NCBI RefSeq assembly: GCF_019200975.1
Contig: NZ_JAHTMR010000006.1
Coordinates: 272,598-336,597 of the forward strand
Length of the DNA stretch: 64,000 bases
Reading direction: 5' to 3'
Source of the DNA: Pseudomonas sp. PD9R
GTDB lineage: Bacteria > Pseudomonadota > Gammaproteobacteria > Pseudomonadales > Pseudomonadaceae
Shown: in pieces, positions 45,877 through 57,391 of the stretch
How the letters are laid out: each line of letters starts with the position of its first letter
Position numbering within the stretch: the first letter of the stretch is position 1
Made by a program: the position numbers and the translations under genes
Notes under the pieces: generated by a model
Told to the model about the DNA's origin: nothing
The model's database searches: none
Seen by the model: only the letters and a program-made list of their open reading frames with translations

Positions 45877-46893
45877 TCAGAGCTGCAGGATGAGCGTCTT
45901 TAGTGGTGGCTGTTGATCCATCGACGGGAAATCGCCGCCCGGCTTCATCACCGTCCATTCGCGTACAGGTCGGCCGGCTTTCTCGGCACAGCGCAGAACC
46001 TGCTCGCGCCAGTCGTCCATGCTGACTTTTGCCAGGTTGTTGCAGCAGATCAGCACGCCATTATCAGCGGTGGTCAGCAGCGCCGGTTTGAGCAGGCTCT
46101 GATAGTCGCGCAGCAAGTCCACGGTGCCAAACGCGCTCTTGGCCCAGGCTGGCGGATCAAGCAGGACCAGGTCGTATTGGCGCTGTTCCAGGCGCTGATA
46201 GCTTGGCAGTTTTTGCCCGCGCCGCTGGCTGATGGGCAGGCCGGCCAATTGGCGGATGGCCGGGAAGTAATCGGACTGGATGAATTCCATGGTCGGCAGC
46301 TGTGGATTCAGCAGACCGTTTTCACGACCGACTGCCAGGTTGCCTTCGGCGAAGTCCAGGTTGCAGACCTCACTCGCGCCACCGGCCGCAGCGCTTAAGC
46401 CGACGCCGCAGGTGTAGGCAAACAGGTTCAGCACACTTTTATTTTTGCTGTGATCCTTGACCCAGCCGCGAGTGTTGCGCAGGTCGAGGAACAACAACGG
46501 ATCCTGCCCGGCGTGGCGCCCGCGCACCCGGTAATTGAGGCCCCATTCGTGGCCGACGAGGTCTTGCAGCGCTGTGTCTTCAGCTTGGTAGACGGTGTCC
46601 TCACGATCAACGCGCGAGTTGCCACGGGAGCGATCGTTGTAGACCAGCAGCAGGTCGAGGCCCAGGTGTTGATTAACGGTCTCGTGCAGTTGCAGCAGCG
46701 CATCGCGATCCAGCGACTGGTGAAAGCTTTGCACCAACAGTTGCGGACCGTAGCGGTCGATGGTCAGGCCGCCGGCGCCTTCCTGGCTACCGTGGAACAG
46801 GCGATAGCAGTCGGTGCCTTGCTGATGCAGCTCAGCAAGCAGGTCTTGGCGATGTTCGAGGGCGGCGCGCAGCGCCTGATTCAAGGAAGACAT
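45877..46893 (-). CDS. Class I SAM-dependent rRNA methyltransferase (RlmI/RlmK-like)
   Basis: 338 residues from ATG 46893 (MSSLNQALRAALEHRQDLL). An N-terminal substrate-binding part has TDCYRLFHGSQEGAGGLTID and PLLFLDLRNTRGWVKDHS. The SAM core shows VLNLFAYTCGVGLSAAAGGA, and the catalytic motif is LVLLDPPAWAKS (DPP for 5-methylcytosine or guanine-N2 methylation). It is the RlmI/RlmK-like group, perhaps modifying 23S rRNA. The frame start at 47046 lies in a REP pair and is not used. Confidence 0.85.
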   Translation of the reverse strand: MSSLNQALRAALEHRQDLLAELHQQGTDCYRLFHGSQEGAGGLTIDRYGPQLLVQSFHQSLDRDALLQLHETVNQHLGLDLLLVYNDRSRGNSRVDREDTVYQAEDTALQDLVGHEWGLNYRVRGRHAGQDPLLFLDLRNTRGWVKDHSKNKSVLNLFAYTCGVGLSAAAGGASEVCNLDFAEGNLAVGRENGLLNPQLPTMEFIQSDYFPAIRQLAGLPISQRRGQKLPSYQRLEQRQYDLVLLDPPAWAKSAFGTVDLLRDYQSLLKPALLTTADNGVLICCNNLAKVSMDDWREQVLRCAEKAGRPVREWTVMKPGGDFPSMDQQPPLKTLILQL

Positions 46894-46955
46894 GCGGGCG
46901 CCTTGCAGGAGGTGATTGGGGCGCGGGAGTTTAACAGCTTGAGCGATGAAGAACC

Positions 46956-47045
46956 TGTGGGAGCGTGGCTTGCCCGCGATGAACGATAACGCGGTTCGTC
47001 GGTTGAACCGCGGTGCGGCCATCGCGGGCAAGCCACGCTCCCACA
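46956..47045. repeat. REP pair (type A variant: GTGGGAGCGTGGC-TTGCCCGCGA)
   Basis: The left and right units are TGTGGGAGCGTGGCTTGCCC and its exact complement. The core GCTTGCCCGCGA differs from the main type A by several bases, so it is a separate subfamily. Spacer of about 40 bases. Confidence 0.85.
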
Positions 47046-47054
47046 AGGATGGGG

Positions 47055-47927
47055 TCAGGTCAAAAGCCCCATACGTCGCTTGGCCCGATGCACCGAGCCG
47101 TTACGCACTGCCCAGCGCAGCATCGGCGCACTGCGATTGACGCTGGCGCGGATCAGTTTGCGTTGCAGCGGGTTCTGGCTGACGCCGAGCATGTCACTGG
47201 CCCAGTCCGGCAGCAGGTCGATACCGGCCTGCATCATCAACCCACCGAAAGGCTTGGCCAATCGGCTGGGGGACGGTGCGTTCAGCAATAGTCGCAGCAC
47301 TTCACGACTGCGTTCGTCGCACAGCAGTTGCGGGCGAATGCGCTCAAGATAATCGGAAATTTCCTGCCGGGAGCGAGGCACATCGCGGGCGCCCAGGCGT
47401 TCAGCGATCAATGCGATTTCGGCGTAGTAGCGGTCCTGATCGCCCAGGGACAGGTGCGGGTTGCGATAACGCAAATGCGCGGCCAGGAAGTTGCTGACCT
47501 CGGCCACGTGCACCCAAGTTAATAGATCGGGGTCACTGGCGGCGTAAGGGCGGCCATCGGGCGCCGTGCCGGTGATTTGCAGATGGATGGTGCGGACTTT
47601 CTCGATCAACCAGTCGGCGTCCTGGCGCGAGCCGAAGGTGGTGCCGGAAATGAACTGCCCGGTACGGCGCAGACGGCCCAGCATGTCTTCGCGAAAATTC
47701 GAATGGTCCCACACGCCGGCCAGAGCCAACGGGTGCAACGCTTGCAGCATCAGCGCACTGATGCCGCCGATGAGCATGCTGCTGAAGTCACCATGGACTT
47801 GCCAGCTGACCGAGTCTGGCCCGAACAGGCCGGGATCGCCCTTGGGGTTTTCCAGGTCGAGCTTGCCCAGGGACAGACCAGTCAGGCTCATGACCTGGCT
47901 TTCGATGCGGGTGCGAATGAATTCCAT
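47055..47927 (-). CDS. Oxygenase MpaB family (DUF2236) protein
   Basis: 290 residues from ATG 47927 (MEFIRTRIESQVMSLTGLSL). WQVHGDFSSMLIGGISALML, LQALHPLALAGVWDHSNF and LTWVHVAEVSNFLAAHLRY with conserved His residues are the hallmarks of the DUF2236/MpaB family, related to the rubber oxygenase LcpK, which may bind haem. The real substrate is unknown. Its upstream REP pair separates it from acs. Confidence 0.82.
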   Translation of the reverse strand: MEFIRTRIESQVMSLTGLSLGKLDLENPKGDPGLFGPDSVSWQVHGDFSSMLIGGISALMLQALHPLALAGVWDHSNFREDMLGRLRRTGQFISGTTFGSRQDADWLIEKVRTIHLQITGTAPDGRPYAASDPDLLTWVHVAEVSNFLAAHLRYRNPHLSLGDQDRYYAEIALIAERLGARDVPRSRQEISDYLERIRPQLLCDERSREVLRLLLNAPSPSRLAKPFGGLMMQAGIDLLPDWASDMLGVSQNPLQRKLIRASVNRSAPMLRWAVRNGSVHRAKRRMGLLT

Positions 47928-47945
47928 GGTGCCCCGGTATTTCTC

Positions 47946-48025
47946 TGTAGGAGCTGCCGCAGGCTGCGATCTTTTGATTTTAAAAAGCAAAGTCAAAAGA
48001 TCGCAGCCTGCGGCAGCTCCTACAG
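47946..48025. repeat. REP pair (type B)
   Basis: TGTAGGAGCTGCCGCAGGCT and its complement around a short spacer (type B with GCCGCAGGC). It lies between the acs 3' end and the MpaB gene start. Confidence 0.9.
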
Positions 48026-48031
48026 AGTGAG

Positions 48032-49969
<1,938 letters not shown>

Positions 49970-50022
49970 GACGGTTCCTTATTCTTGTTGTGGGCGACAA
50001 GAGGGGGAGCTGCGCGACCCTC

Positions 50023-50099
50023 GTAGGAGCTGCCGAAGGCTGCGATCTTTTGATTTTACAAACAAGATCAAAAGATCGCAGCCTTCGGCAGCTCCTACA
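50023..50099. repeat. REP pair (type B) between acs and pgi
   Basis: GTAGGAGCTGCCGAAGGCTG and its complement with a spacer of about 15 bases. It lies within the 228-base gap before acs, where I see no clear promoter. Confidence 0.9.
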
Positions 50100-50197
50100 C
50101 AGTGATAGCGCACGCCACCGATTTTGCAGTAAACCCGGTGCCGTGGAACTGTCCATGTTGCAAGTTGAAGGGGCGAGTAAACCGCCCCTTCAGCCTA

Positions 50198-51862
50198 TCA
50201 GCCGCGGTGGCGACCACGGAAGTAGTTGATCAGCCCTTGGGTGGACGGATCATCAGCCGGGGATTCCTCGCTGCCGACCAGGCGGTTGTAGACGCCTTTG
50301 CCCAATTCCTTGCCCAACTCCACGCCCCACTGATCGAAGGCATTGATGCCCCAGATCACGCTTTGCACGAAGACTTTGTGTTCGTACATCGCCACCAGTG
50401 CACCGAGGCGACGCGGGCTGATGCGCTCGACCACCAGCGTGTTGCTCGGACGGTTGCCCGGGATCACCTTGTGCGGTGCGAGTTTCTGCACCTCGGCTTC
50501 GCTCATGCCTTTGTCACGCAGCTCGGTTTCAGCTTCGGCAAGGGTCTTGCCGAGCATCAGCGCCTGGCTTTGCGACAGGCAGTTGGCGTACAGCCACTGG
50601 TGGTGGTCGGACACCGGGTTGAAGCTGACGATCGGCACGATGAAGTCGGCCGGGATCAGTTGGGTGCCCTGGTGCAGCAACTGGTGGTAGGCGTGCTGGC
50701 CATTGCAACCAACGCCGCCCCAGATCACCGGACCGGTGTCGGTGGCGACGGGGGTGCCGTCCTGACGCACGCGCTTGCCGTTGGATTCCATGTCCAGCTG
50801 TTGCAAGTGCTTGGTGATATTACGCAGGTAGTGGTCGTACGGCAGGATCGCGTGGCTTTGCGCGCCCCAAAAGTTGCCGTACCACACGCCGAGCAGGGCC
50901 AGCAGCACCGGCATGTTCTGTTCGAACGGCGTAGTCAGGAAATGCTGGTCCATGGTGTAGGCACCGGACAGCAGTTCCTTGAAGTTCGACATGCCGATGG
51001 CCAGGGCAATCGGCAGACCGATGGCCGACCACAGCGAGTAACGCCCGCCCACCCAGTCCCACATCGGGAAGATGTTCTCTTCACGGATGCCGAATGCCAC
51101 GGCGGCGGCGTTGTTGCTCGATACCGCGATGAAGTGACGATGCAGCTCGGCTTCCGAACCACCCTGGGCCAGATACCAGGCGCGGGCGGCCTGGGCGTTT
51201 TTCAGGGTTTCGAGGGTGTTGAAGGATTTTGACGAGACGATGAACAGCGTGGTCTCGGCGCGCAACGTCATGGTCAGTTCGTGGAACTCACTGCCATCGA
51301 TGTTCGCCAGATAGTGACAGCGCACGCCTTTCTGGGCGTAGGACAACAGCGCTTCGGATACCAGCTCGGGGCCGAGGAACGAGCCACCGATACCGATGTT
51401 CACCACGTCGGTGATTGGCTTCTCGGTGTAACCGCGCCACAGACCGTCGTGGATACGGCCCACTAGATCGGTCATCTGATTCAGCACGCGATGCACTTCA
51501 GGCATCACGTTGACGCCGTTGACCGACAACTTGTCGCCAACCGGGCGGCGCAGGGCGGTGTGCAGGGCCGGACGTCCTTCCGAGGCGTTGACGATTTCGC
51601 CGTCGAACAGCGACTTGATCGCGCCTTTGAGGTCGACTTCGTTGGCCAGGCCCACCAGCAGATTGCGGGTCTCGGCATTGATCAGGTTTTTCGAGTAGTC
51701 GAGAAACAGGCCACAGCTGCTGAGGGTAAATTGGGTAAAGCGCTGCGGATCGGCATTGAAAGCCTCGCGCATGCTGAAATCCTGCATGGCTTGGCGGTGG
51801 TCATTCAACGCTTGCCAGGCAGGCAGAGCGGTAACGTCTTTAGGAGTGCGGTAGTACGCCAT
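50198..51862 (-). CDS. pgi: Glucose-6-phosphate isomerase
   Basis: 554 residues from ATG 51862 ([20 protein letters not shown]). It interconverts glucose 6-phosphate and fructose 6-phosphate. The SIS-domain signatures [19 protein letters not shown] and [17 protein letters not shown] are present, with [16 protein letters not shown] and [13 protein letters not shown] (here [13 protein letters not shown]) carrying the catalytic residues. Pseudomonads use it mainly for fructose 6-phosphate cycling because they lack phosphofructokinase. The frame from 51931 has no family support. Confidence 0.97.
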   Translation of the reverse strand: MAYYRTPKDVTALPAWQALNDHRQAMQDFSMREAFNADPQRFTQFTLSSCGLFLDYSKNLINAETRNLLVGLANEVDLKGAIKSLFDGEIVNASEGRPALHTALRRPVGDKLSVNGVNVMPEVHRVLNQMTDLVGRIHDGLWRGYTEKPITDVVNIGIGGSFLGPELVSEALLSYAQKGVRCHYLANIDGSEFHELTMTLRAETTLFIVSSKSFNTLETLKNAQAARAWYLAQGGSEAELHRHFIAVSSNNAAAVAFGIREENIFPMWDWVGGRYSLWSAIGLPIALAIGMSNFKELLSGAYTMDQHFLTTPFEQNMPVLLALLGVWYGNFWGAQSHAILPYDHYLRNITKHLQQLDMESNGKRVRQDGTPVATDTGPVIWGGVGCNGQHAYHQLLHQGTQLIPADFIVPIVSFNPVSDHHQWLYANCLSQSQALMLGKTLAEAETELRDKGMSEAEVQKLAPHKVIPGNRPSNTLVVERISPRRLGALVAMYEHKVFVQSVIWGINAFDQWGVELGKELGKGVYNRLVGSEESPADDPSTQGLINYFRGRHRG

Positions 51863-52108
51863 CGCTGCGGGTTTCCTTTTTACTTGAACTGCCTTTGAGA
51901 CACTGAAAGTCCCGGAATGTCCTGGCCACAATTTAGACGAAGTCCGGTCTGCCTGCGTGCACGATTAAATGGCGCAGGCCGGTAACAGTAAACCTCACGG
52001 GGTGATCTGTCTTGGCTTTGTCTGACCTGCGACCGGTACTTTTTTATACCGGTACGGCAGGCGAGGGCAACAGGCGGGCTTTTCCAGTGTGCAGAATTGC
52101 GGGTGCGG
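51863..52108. other. Gap between panD and pgi
   Basis: 246 bases without a gene. ACTGAAAGTCCCGGA and TACCGGTACGGCAGG occur, and TATACCGGTA is a small palindrome at about 52045-52054. It should include the promoter of pgi. I recognise nothing specific. Confidence 0.4.
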
Positions 52109-52489
52109 TCAGGCGACCTGCACCGGAATGGCATTGCTGGTGTGGCTCAGTTCATTGCCCGGTGCCATGTAGAGCATGCGCGGCTTGAAGTTGAGCAGTT
52201 CGGCTTCGCTGTAATGGGCGTAAGCGCAGATGATCACGCGATCGCCGACCTTGGCCTTGTGGGCGGCGGCACCGTTGACCGAGATCATGCGCGAACCTTC
52301 TTCGCCACGAATGGCGTAGGTGGTAAAACGCTCGCCGTTGTCGATGTTGTAGATCTGGATCTGTTCATACTCACGGATGCCGGACAGGTCCAGCCATTCA
52401 CCGTCGATGGCACAGGAACCTTCGTAATCGAGGACAGCGTGGGTGACTTCGGCGCGATGCAGCTTGGCTTTGAGCATGATGGCGTGCAT
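52109..52489 (-). CDS. panD: Aspartate 1-decarboxylase PanD
   Basis: 126 residues. It makes beta-alanine for pantothenate from aspartate using a pyruvoyl group formed by self-cleavage between Gly24 and Ser25 in [28 protein letters not shown] is the standard N-terminus, and the ORF start at 52588 lies in a REP pair. It is separated from panC by about 150 bases, so the pan genes need not be one transcript. Confidence 0.97.
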   Translation of the reverse strand: MHAIMLKAKLHRAEVTHAVLDYEGSCAIDGEWLDLSGIREYEQIQIYNIDNGERFTTYAIRGEEGSRMISVNGAAAHKAKVGDRVIICAYAHYSEAELLNFKPRMLYMAPGNELSHTSNAIPVQVA

Positions 52490-52558
52490 GAGTGTTTCCC
52501 AGGTCGGAATCGAACGGCGGGCATTGTGCCCAAAGGCTTTGTGGGCGGCAATACAACG

Positions 52559-52628
52559 CAAAAGATCGCAGCCTTCGGCAGCGCCCACACAATTCCATGT
52601 AGGAGCTGCCGAAGGCTGCGATCTTTTG
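52559..52628. repeat. REP pair (type B), tail-to-tail
   Basis: The left unit is AAAAGATCGCAGCCTTCGGC and the right one TGTAGGAGCTGCCGAAGGCT. The left unit carries GCGCCCACAC where others have GCTCCTACA. It fills the space between panC and panD. Confidence 0.85.
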
Positions 52629-52638
52629 ATTTTGCCTT

Positions 52639-53499
52639 TTAAGCGGGTGAATCGAGGTTCAGGTGCAGGTTATCAATCAACCGCGTCGTGCCCAGGAAAG
52701 CAGCCACCAGAATCACCATATCCCGATCTTCCGCAGTCGCCGGACGCAAATTCAGCGCATTACGAATTTCCAGGTAATCCGGACGCAGACCTGCGGCTTC
52801 AAGCTGTTTGAGCTGCGCGTTGATCAATGCCGGGAAGTCACGTTCCCCTTGCTTGATCGACTCGGCGATCGCGCTCAGCGTGCGATACACCACCGGCGCA
52901 ATGGCCCGATGCTCTTCGCTGAGGAAACCATTGCGCGACGACAGCGCCAGGCCATCGGCCGCACGAACGGTCGGCTCGCCGATGATCTGGATCGGCATGT
53001 TCAGGTCATGCACCAGCGCACGAATGACTGCCAGTTGCTGGAAGTCTTTCTGGCCGAAGATCGCCAGGTCCGGCTGGACCATGTTGAACAGCTTGCTGAC
53101 CACCGTCGCCACACCCTCGAAATGCCCCGGACGGCTGGCGCCACACAGGCCTTCGGACAGTTGCGGGACGCTGACGCGAGTTTGGCCTGCCATGCCGTCG
53201 GGGTACATCTCTTCAACCGTTGGCGCGAACAGCAAGTGGCAACCGGCCTGGAGTAATTTCTCCTGATCGGCAGGAAGGGTGCGCGGGTACTTGTCGAGGT
53301 CTTCACCGGCGCCGAACTGCAGCGGGTTGACGAAAATGCTCGCGACCACGAAATCTGCCCGTTGCGAGGCTTTGGTGATCAGTGCGACATGGCCACTGTG
53401 CAGGTTGCCCATGGTCGGCACGAAGGCGATGCGTTTGCCTTCACTGCGGGCACGGGCCACGGCGGCCCGCAGTTCGCGTACGGTTTTTACGGTGTTCAT
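52639..53499 (-). CDS. panC: Pantothenate synthetase PanC
   Basis: 286 residues. It joins pantoate and beta-alanine with ATP. The nucleotidyl-transferase motifs are present: [14 protein letters not shown] (the HSGH counterpart of HIGH), [33 protein letters not shown] and [11 protein letters not shown], the KMSKS counterpart. The start overlaps the stop of panB by four bases, so the two are co-translated. Confidence 0.97.
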   Translation of the reverse strand: MNTVKTVRELRAAVARARSEGKRIAFVPTMGNLHSGHVALITKASQRADFVVASIFVNPLQFGAGEDLDKYPRTLPADQEKLLQAGCHLLFAPTVEEMYPDGMAGQTRVSVPQLSEGLCGASRPGHFEGVATVVSKLFNMVQPDLAIFGQKDFQQLAVIRALVHDLNMPIQIIGEPTVRAADGLALSSRNGFLSEEHRAIAPVVYRTLSAIAESIKQGERDFPALINAQLKQLEAAGLRPDYLEIRNALNLRPATAEDRDMVILVAAFLGTTRLIDNLHLNLDSPA

Positions 53500-54296
53500 G
53501 CAGAGAATCCGTGTTCGATACCAGGGAAAGTCGCGGCTTTGACTTCGGTGACGTAGGCGGTCAAGGCGCCGTGAATGCTCTCTTGACCGGCCATGAAGTT
53601 CTTCACGAATTTCGGTACGCGGCCGGTAATCGACAACCCCAACATGTCGTGCAGAACCAGCACTTGGCCGTCAGTACGATGGCCGGCGCCGATACCAATC
53701 ACCGGAATCTTCACTGCCTGGGTGATTTCTTCTGCCAGTTCGCTTGGCACGCATTCGAGCAGCAACATTGCCGCGCCGGCCTGTTCGAGCGAGATCGCAT
53801 CGGCACGCATCTGCCGTGCCTGGTTTTCATTGCGGCCCTGGACTTTATAGCCGCCGAGGATGTTCACCGATTGCGGCGTCAGGCCCATGTGTGCGCACAC
53901 CGGAATGCCACGTTCGGCGAGCAGACGGATCGAATCCGCCAGCCACAACGCGCCTTCGACCTTGACCATGTGCGCGCCGGCCTGCATCAACAGGGCGCTG
54001 TTGGTCATGGCTTGTTCGGTGGTGGCATAGGCCATGAATGGCAGGTCGGCGAGGATCAATGCGTCGGTGTTACCGCGTTTGACGGCGGCCACGTGGTAGG
54101 CCATTTCGGCAGTGGTAACCGGCAGGGTGCTGTCGTGACCTTGCAAAACCATGCCGAGGGAGTCGCCCACCAGCAGCACTTCAACGCCAGCCTGGTTGCA
54201 GGCGTGGGCGAAGGTCGCGTCATAGCAGGTCAGCATGGTGATTTTTTCACCTTTTTGCTTGAGACCTTGCAGAGTGGTCAGGGTGATGGCTGGCAT
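53496..54296 (-). CDS. panB: 3-methyl-2-oxobutanoate hydroxymethyltransferase PanB
   Basis: 266 residues. It adds a hydroxymethyl group from 5,10-methylene-THF to 2-ketoisovalerate to make ketopantoate. [57 protein letters not shown] and VKVEGALW supply the metal- and substrate-binding residues, with [15 protein letters not shown] the catalytic Glu. It is the first of panB-panC. Confidence 0.97.
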   Translation of the reverse strand: MPAITLTTLQGLKQKGEKITMLTCYDATFAHACNQAGVEVLLVGDSLGMVLQGHDSTLPVTTAEMAYHVAAVKRGNTDALILADLPFMAYATTEQAMTNSALLMQAGAHMVKVEGALWLADSIRLLAERGIPVCAHMGLTPQSVNILGGYKVQGRNENQARQMRADAISLEQAGAAMLLLECVPSELAEEITQAVKIPVIGIGAGHRTDGQVLVLHDMLGLSITGRVPKFVKNFMAGQESIHGALTAYVTEVKAATFPGIEHGFSA

Positions 54297-54682
54297 GAAA
54301 AGTTCCTCATTCAGGCGCTGTGGAAACTACTGCGAGTAACGCGCGTGATTCTTCGTTAAATACAGGCGCACGGTCTGTTGTCGTGCTTTTAAGGCCCGGA
54401 TTGCGCCCTTCAACGCCGTGTTGGCGGCAACGGGACGCCTATAGTCGTGAGGAGAACTCGGGAAGTCAATTGGGTGTGTTACCGCAATGTTACGTGTGGG
54501 GTGTTACCGGAGGGGACTGATGCGTTTCAGCACATTTGTTCGGTTCGGCGGTAGCCGTTCTTTTGTGTTCGCCGCACACCACTGTAGGAGCGAGCCTGCT
54601 CGCGATGAAGGTGTGTCAGCCCACATCATTGTCGAATGTACGACCAATATCGCGAGCAGGCTCGCTCCCATAGGGATCCGAC
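54297..54682. other. Gap between folK and panB, with a type A REP pair at 54583-54672
   Basis: 386 bases. TGTAGGAGCGAGCCTGCTCG at 54583 and its complement ending at about 54672 form a type A REP pair with a spacer of about 45 bases. From 54473 to 54520 there are three repeats of GTGTTACCG or GTTACGTG (GTGTGTTACCGC, AATGTTACGTGTG, GGTGTTACCGG), of unknown meaning. The panB promoter should be here; none is obvious. Confidence 0.6.
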
Positions 54683-55168
54683 TCAATTCAGGGGGAGGCG
54701 TTCCAGGCCGACGAACGGGCATGCCTTGAGCAGTTCGGCCAAGCTGCGACCATCCGCCAGACGCAAATCCGCAGGTGCCAACTCTGCCAGCGGATAAAGC
54801 ACAAAGGCCCGTTCCTGCATATGGTAGTGCGGGACTTTTAGGCGAGGTTCGTCGATCAGCCGGTCCCCGAACAGTACGATATCGAGATCCAGCGTACGTG
54901 GCCCCCAGCGTTCAAGACGTTCGCGGCCCTGTTCGTTCTCGATGGCTTGCAGCGCGTCCAGCAGCTCCAGAGGTGGCAGCGTGCTGTCGATGGCGGCGAC
55001 CGCGTTGGTGTAACGCGGTTGGCCGGGAAGCAGCGAGTCGCTTTGATAAAACGCGGAAACCCCGACCAGCTCCGATTGCGGCAACCGCGCCAGTGCGCCG
55101 ACAGCGCTGCGCAGTTGTTCGGCGGGGGCGGCCAGATTGCTGCCCATGCCGATGTAGATGCGTTCCAT
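54683..55168 (-). CDS. folK: HPPK, 6-hydroxymethyl-7,8-dihydropterin pyrophosphokinase
   Basis: 161 residues. It moves pyrophosphate from ATP to hydroxymethyldihydropterin in folate synthesis. MERIYIGMGSNLAAPAEQLR is the usual start, and GRERLERWGPRTLDLDIVLF carries the RxxxRxxPRxxDLD-type motif with the two metal-binding Asp residues; YTNAVAAIDSTLPP lies before it. It is four bases from the end of pcnB, its usual partner. Confidence 0.96.
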   Translation of the reverse strand: MERIYIGMGSNLAAPAEQLRSAVGALARLPQSELVGVSAFYQSDSLLPGQPRYTNAVAAIDSTLPPLELLDALQAIENEQGRERLERWGPRTLDLDIVLFGDRLIDEPRLKVPHYHMQERAFVLYPLAELAPADLRLADGRSLAELLKACPFVGLERLPLN

Positions 55169-55171
55169 GGA

Positions 55172-56572
55172 TTATTCGCCCGTGGTGCTCGACGCGCCTG
55201 CGGCACGTTTGCGCTTGGAGCCACTGCTGCGACGACGCTTGCGCGGTGCGCCGCTGCCGTCGTCCTTGCCGCTGAGGTCGCTGATCATGTCGCGACGTTC
55301 GCTTTCATTGGCATCCTGATAATCGGTCCACCATTCGCCCAGGCCATCGGTCTGCTCGCCTGCGCTTTCGCGCAACAGCAGGAAGTCGTAACCGGCACGG
55401 AACCGTGGATTGTCCAGCAGCAGGTCGGCACGCTTACCGCTGCGCCGTGGCAGGCGCTCCTGCATGTCCCAGATCTCGCGGATCGGCATGGTGAAGCGTT
55501 TCGGAATCGCGATTCGCTGGCATTGTTCGGCAATCAGTTCATGAGCCGCTTCCTGCATCGCTGGAATCGGCGGCATGCCGCGTTCTTGCAAGCGCAGTAC
55601 GCGCGCCGGCAGGGCAGGCCAGAGCAAAGCCGCAAACAGGAACGCCGGGGTCACCGGTTTGTTCTGTTTGATGCGCAAGTCGGTATTGATCAGCGCTTCG
55701 CTGATCAGGGTGTGGGTGTAAGTCGGGTTGTATTCGAGCGCCTCGGCACTGGCCGGGAACAGCGGATCGAACAACTGCAAGTCGACCAGCATCTCGAAGG
55801 TGTCCGCGGCATGGCCGGAGAGGAACAACTTGAGCACTTCTTCGAACAATCGAGCCGACGGGATCTCGCGAAGCATCGGTGCCAGGTCGCGGATCGGTGC
55901 AGCGCTGTGTTTTTCGATGCCGAAATTCAACTTGGCCGCGAAACGCACGGCTCGCAGCATGCGTACAGGATCTTCCTGATAGCGTTGCTTCGGATCGCCG
56001 ATCAGACGGATCAGGTGATTGCGAATGTCGTGTACGCCGTTTGCGTAGTCGAGGATGCGCTCGCTGACTGGATCGTAATACAGGGCGTTGATGGTGAAAT
56101 CGCGACGTTGCGCGTCTTCTTCCAGAGTGCCGTAGACGTTATCGCGCAGGATGCGCCCGCTCTCATTGCGGGAAGACTGGTTACTGTCTTCCTCTTCATC
56201 GTTTTGCGGATGATTGGCGCGGAAGGTCGCGACTTCAATGATTTCGCGGCCGAAGTGGATGTGCACCAGTTTGAACCGGCGACCGATGATCCGCGCATTG
56301 CGGAATTCGGCCCGTACCTGTTCGGGGGTGGCGCTGGTGGCGACGTCAAAGTCTTTCGGCGTGATGCCGAGCAGCATGTCGCGCACGCAACCGCCGACCA
56401 GATAAGCCTGGTAACCGGCGCCTTGCAAACGTTCGACGATGTTCACCGCGTAACGGCTGAATTGCGCCTTTTGCAGCGAATGTTGGCCGCTGTTGAGCAC
56501 TTCAGGCGTGCTGCGGATGTGTTGCGTACGACGCACGGGAGTGCGGAATGACTGGAACAACTTCTTCAGCAT
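55172..56572 (-). CDS. pcnB: Poly(A) polymerase PcnB
   Basis: 466 residues from ATG 56572 (MLKKLFQSFRTPVRRTQHI); the longer frame to 56644 has no support. It adds 3' poly(A) tails to RNA and so marks RNA for decay. The class II nucleotidyltransferase head has YLVGGCVRDMLLGITPKDFD with the catalytic Asp residues (DFDVAT), and RRDFTINALYYDP follows. The neck and RNA-binding helices lie after, and the C-terminus is Arg/Lys-rich (RKRRRSSGSKRKRAAG), which helps RNA binding. It follows crcZ. Confidence 0.96.
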   Translation of the reverse strand: MLKKLFQSFRTPVRRTQHIRSTPEVLNSGQHSLQKAQFSRYAVNIVERLQGAGYQAYLVGGCVRDMLLGITPKDFDVATSATPEQVRAEFRNARIIGRRFKLVHIHFGREIIEVATFRANHPQNDEEEDSNQSSRNESGRILRDNVYGTLEEDAQRRDFTINALYYDPVSERILDYANGVHDIRNHLIRLIGDPKQRYQEDPVRMLRAVRFAAKLNFGIEKHSAAPIRDLAPMLREIPSARLFEEVLKLFLSGHAADTFEMLVDLQLFDPLFPASAEALEYNPTYTHTLISEALINTDLRIKQNKPVTPAFLFAALLWPALPARVLRLQERGMPPIPAMQEAAHELIAEQCQRIAIPKRFTMPIREIWDMQERLPRRSGKRADLLLDNPRFRAGYDFLLLRESAGEQTDGLGEWWTDYQDANESERRDMISDLSGKDDGSGAPRKRRRSSGSKRKRAAGASSTTGE

Positions 56573-56699
56573 GGGATGCACTGTTTGAAGGAATGTTCGG
56601 CCAAAAACGAAGAATGACCGCATGATGGGCGGGGATTCTAGCATTTAGTCGGGGGATGGTGTAGGACACAGCAGATATGAGCTGTAAGGCGCAAGCTTT

Positions 56700-56794
56700 G
56701 GGAGCGAGCTTGCTCGCGAAGGTCGTGAGCGATGACGCGTTAAACCGGATGCCCAGCGTTGCCTTTGGGTTTTTCGCGAGCAAGCTCGCTCCTA
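56700..56794. repeat. REP pair (type A) between pcnB and crcZ
   Basis: GGGAGCGAGCTTGCTCGCGA and its complement GAGCAAGCTCGCTCCTACA surround a spacer of about 50 bases. Confidence 0.9.
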
Positions 56795-56825
56795 CATTTA
56801 CAGGGAGCGAGTTACGAATCGCGGA

Positions 56826-57195
56826 AACTACAAGGGGAGCCGAAGCTCCCCAAGAAGTAGTTGCATGCTCTATTTTTGTTATTGGTTTCGGGCTTTTTGT
56901 TTTTATTGAGTGCCCACGCCATGAAGCTTTCCTTCATGACCCTCCCAATCGGGAGCCAAGAGCAAACGGATTGCTTTGGTCGCTGTGTTGCAGTGATCTC
57001 GCGATCCAACCAGTACAGGCTCTGTCTTAAGACAGTTTTTTGTTGTTCTCGGCCTGGTCGTGGGGCAAGCCCCAAATACAACGCCTCTCCAAAAGAATCA
57101 GTTAGCTGCGCCTCTCGCCGTCTTGTTTTTATTGTGCGTGAGTCGATTCGTCTTATTTTTATTGTCTTTTGCATTGCTTGTTATTGTTCTTGTAC
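56826..57195 (-). ncRNA. crcZ: Small RNA CrcZ, Hfq/Crc-sequestering RNA
   Basis: No convincing protein is encoded between cbrB and pcnB, the fixed position of crcZ in Pseudomonas. Read on the minus strand, the region has at least six A-rich CA motifs of the Hfq/Crc type: AACAATAACAAG (57172-57188), CAATAAAAATAAG, CAATAAAAACAAG (57122-57135), AACAACAAAAAAC (57035-57047), AATAAAAACAAAAAG (56893-56907) and AATAACAAAAATAG (56870-56883). A GC-rich hairpin (GGGGAGC/GCTCCCC) at 56834-56851 closes it. CrcZ titrates Hfq/Crc to lift catabolite repression. Both ends are estimates, about 370 nt in total. Confidence 0.9.
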
Positions 57196-57202
57196 CAAAC
57201 AT

Positions 57203-57222
57203 ATAGCAGGGTGCGTGCCAAC
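57203..57222 (-). promoter_or_regulatory. Sigma-54 promoter of crcZ
   Basis: On the minus strand GTTGGCACGCACCCTGCTAT has TTGGCACG as -24 and TGC at -12, with GG and GC ten bases apart (plus-strand 57218-57219 and 57206-57207). CbrB is a sigma-54 activator that drives crcZ, and its own gene lies just upstream. CbrB sites should be in the cbrB-crcZ interval. Confidence 0.88.
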
Positions 57223-57280
57223 TTTTGCAAGCCCCAACAAAACAAGGGCTTAGGTCGGTGGGTGGGGTTTGTGCGGGCCA

Positions 57281-57318
57281 AAAAAAGCCGGGGCTTCGTT
57301 ACCGTAAGCCCCGGCTTC
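57281..57318 (-). terminator. Terminator after cbrB
   Basis: On the minus strand AGCCGGGGCTTACGGTAACGAAGCCCCGGCT is a 10-bp stem followed by TTTTTTT. It ends the cbr operon and separates it from crcZ. Between here and the cbrB stop, CTGTTAC/GTAACAG and GTGAAAAA/TTTTTTCAC occur as inverted pairs, possibly an activator-site or leader structure. Confidence 0.9.
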
Positions 57319-57391
57319 TGTTACGTGAAAAAGCTGAGGTAACAGTTTTTTCACATTGTCACGTGTTACCCGCACATGAGACAGGTGCGGT

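Noticed and set aside
56861..57253. 130-codon plus-strand and 120-codon minus-strand frames in the crcZ region
   Set aside because: Neither has a ribosome site or a family pattern, and the A-rich motif content on the minus strand explains the region as CrcZ.
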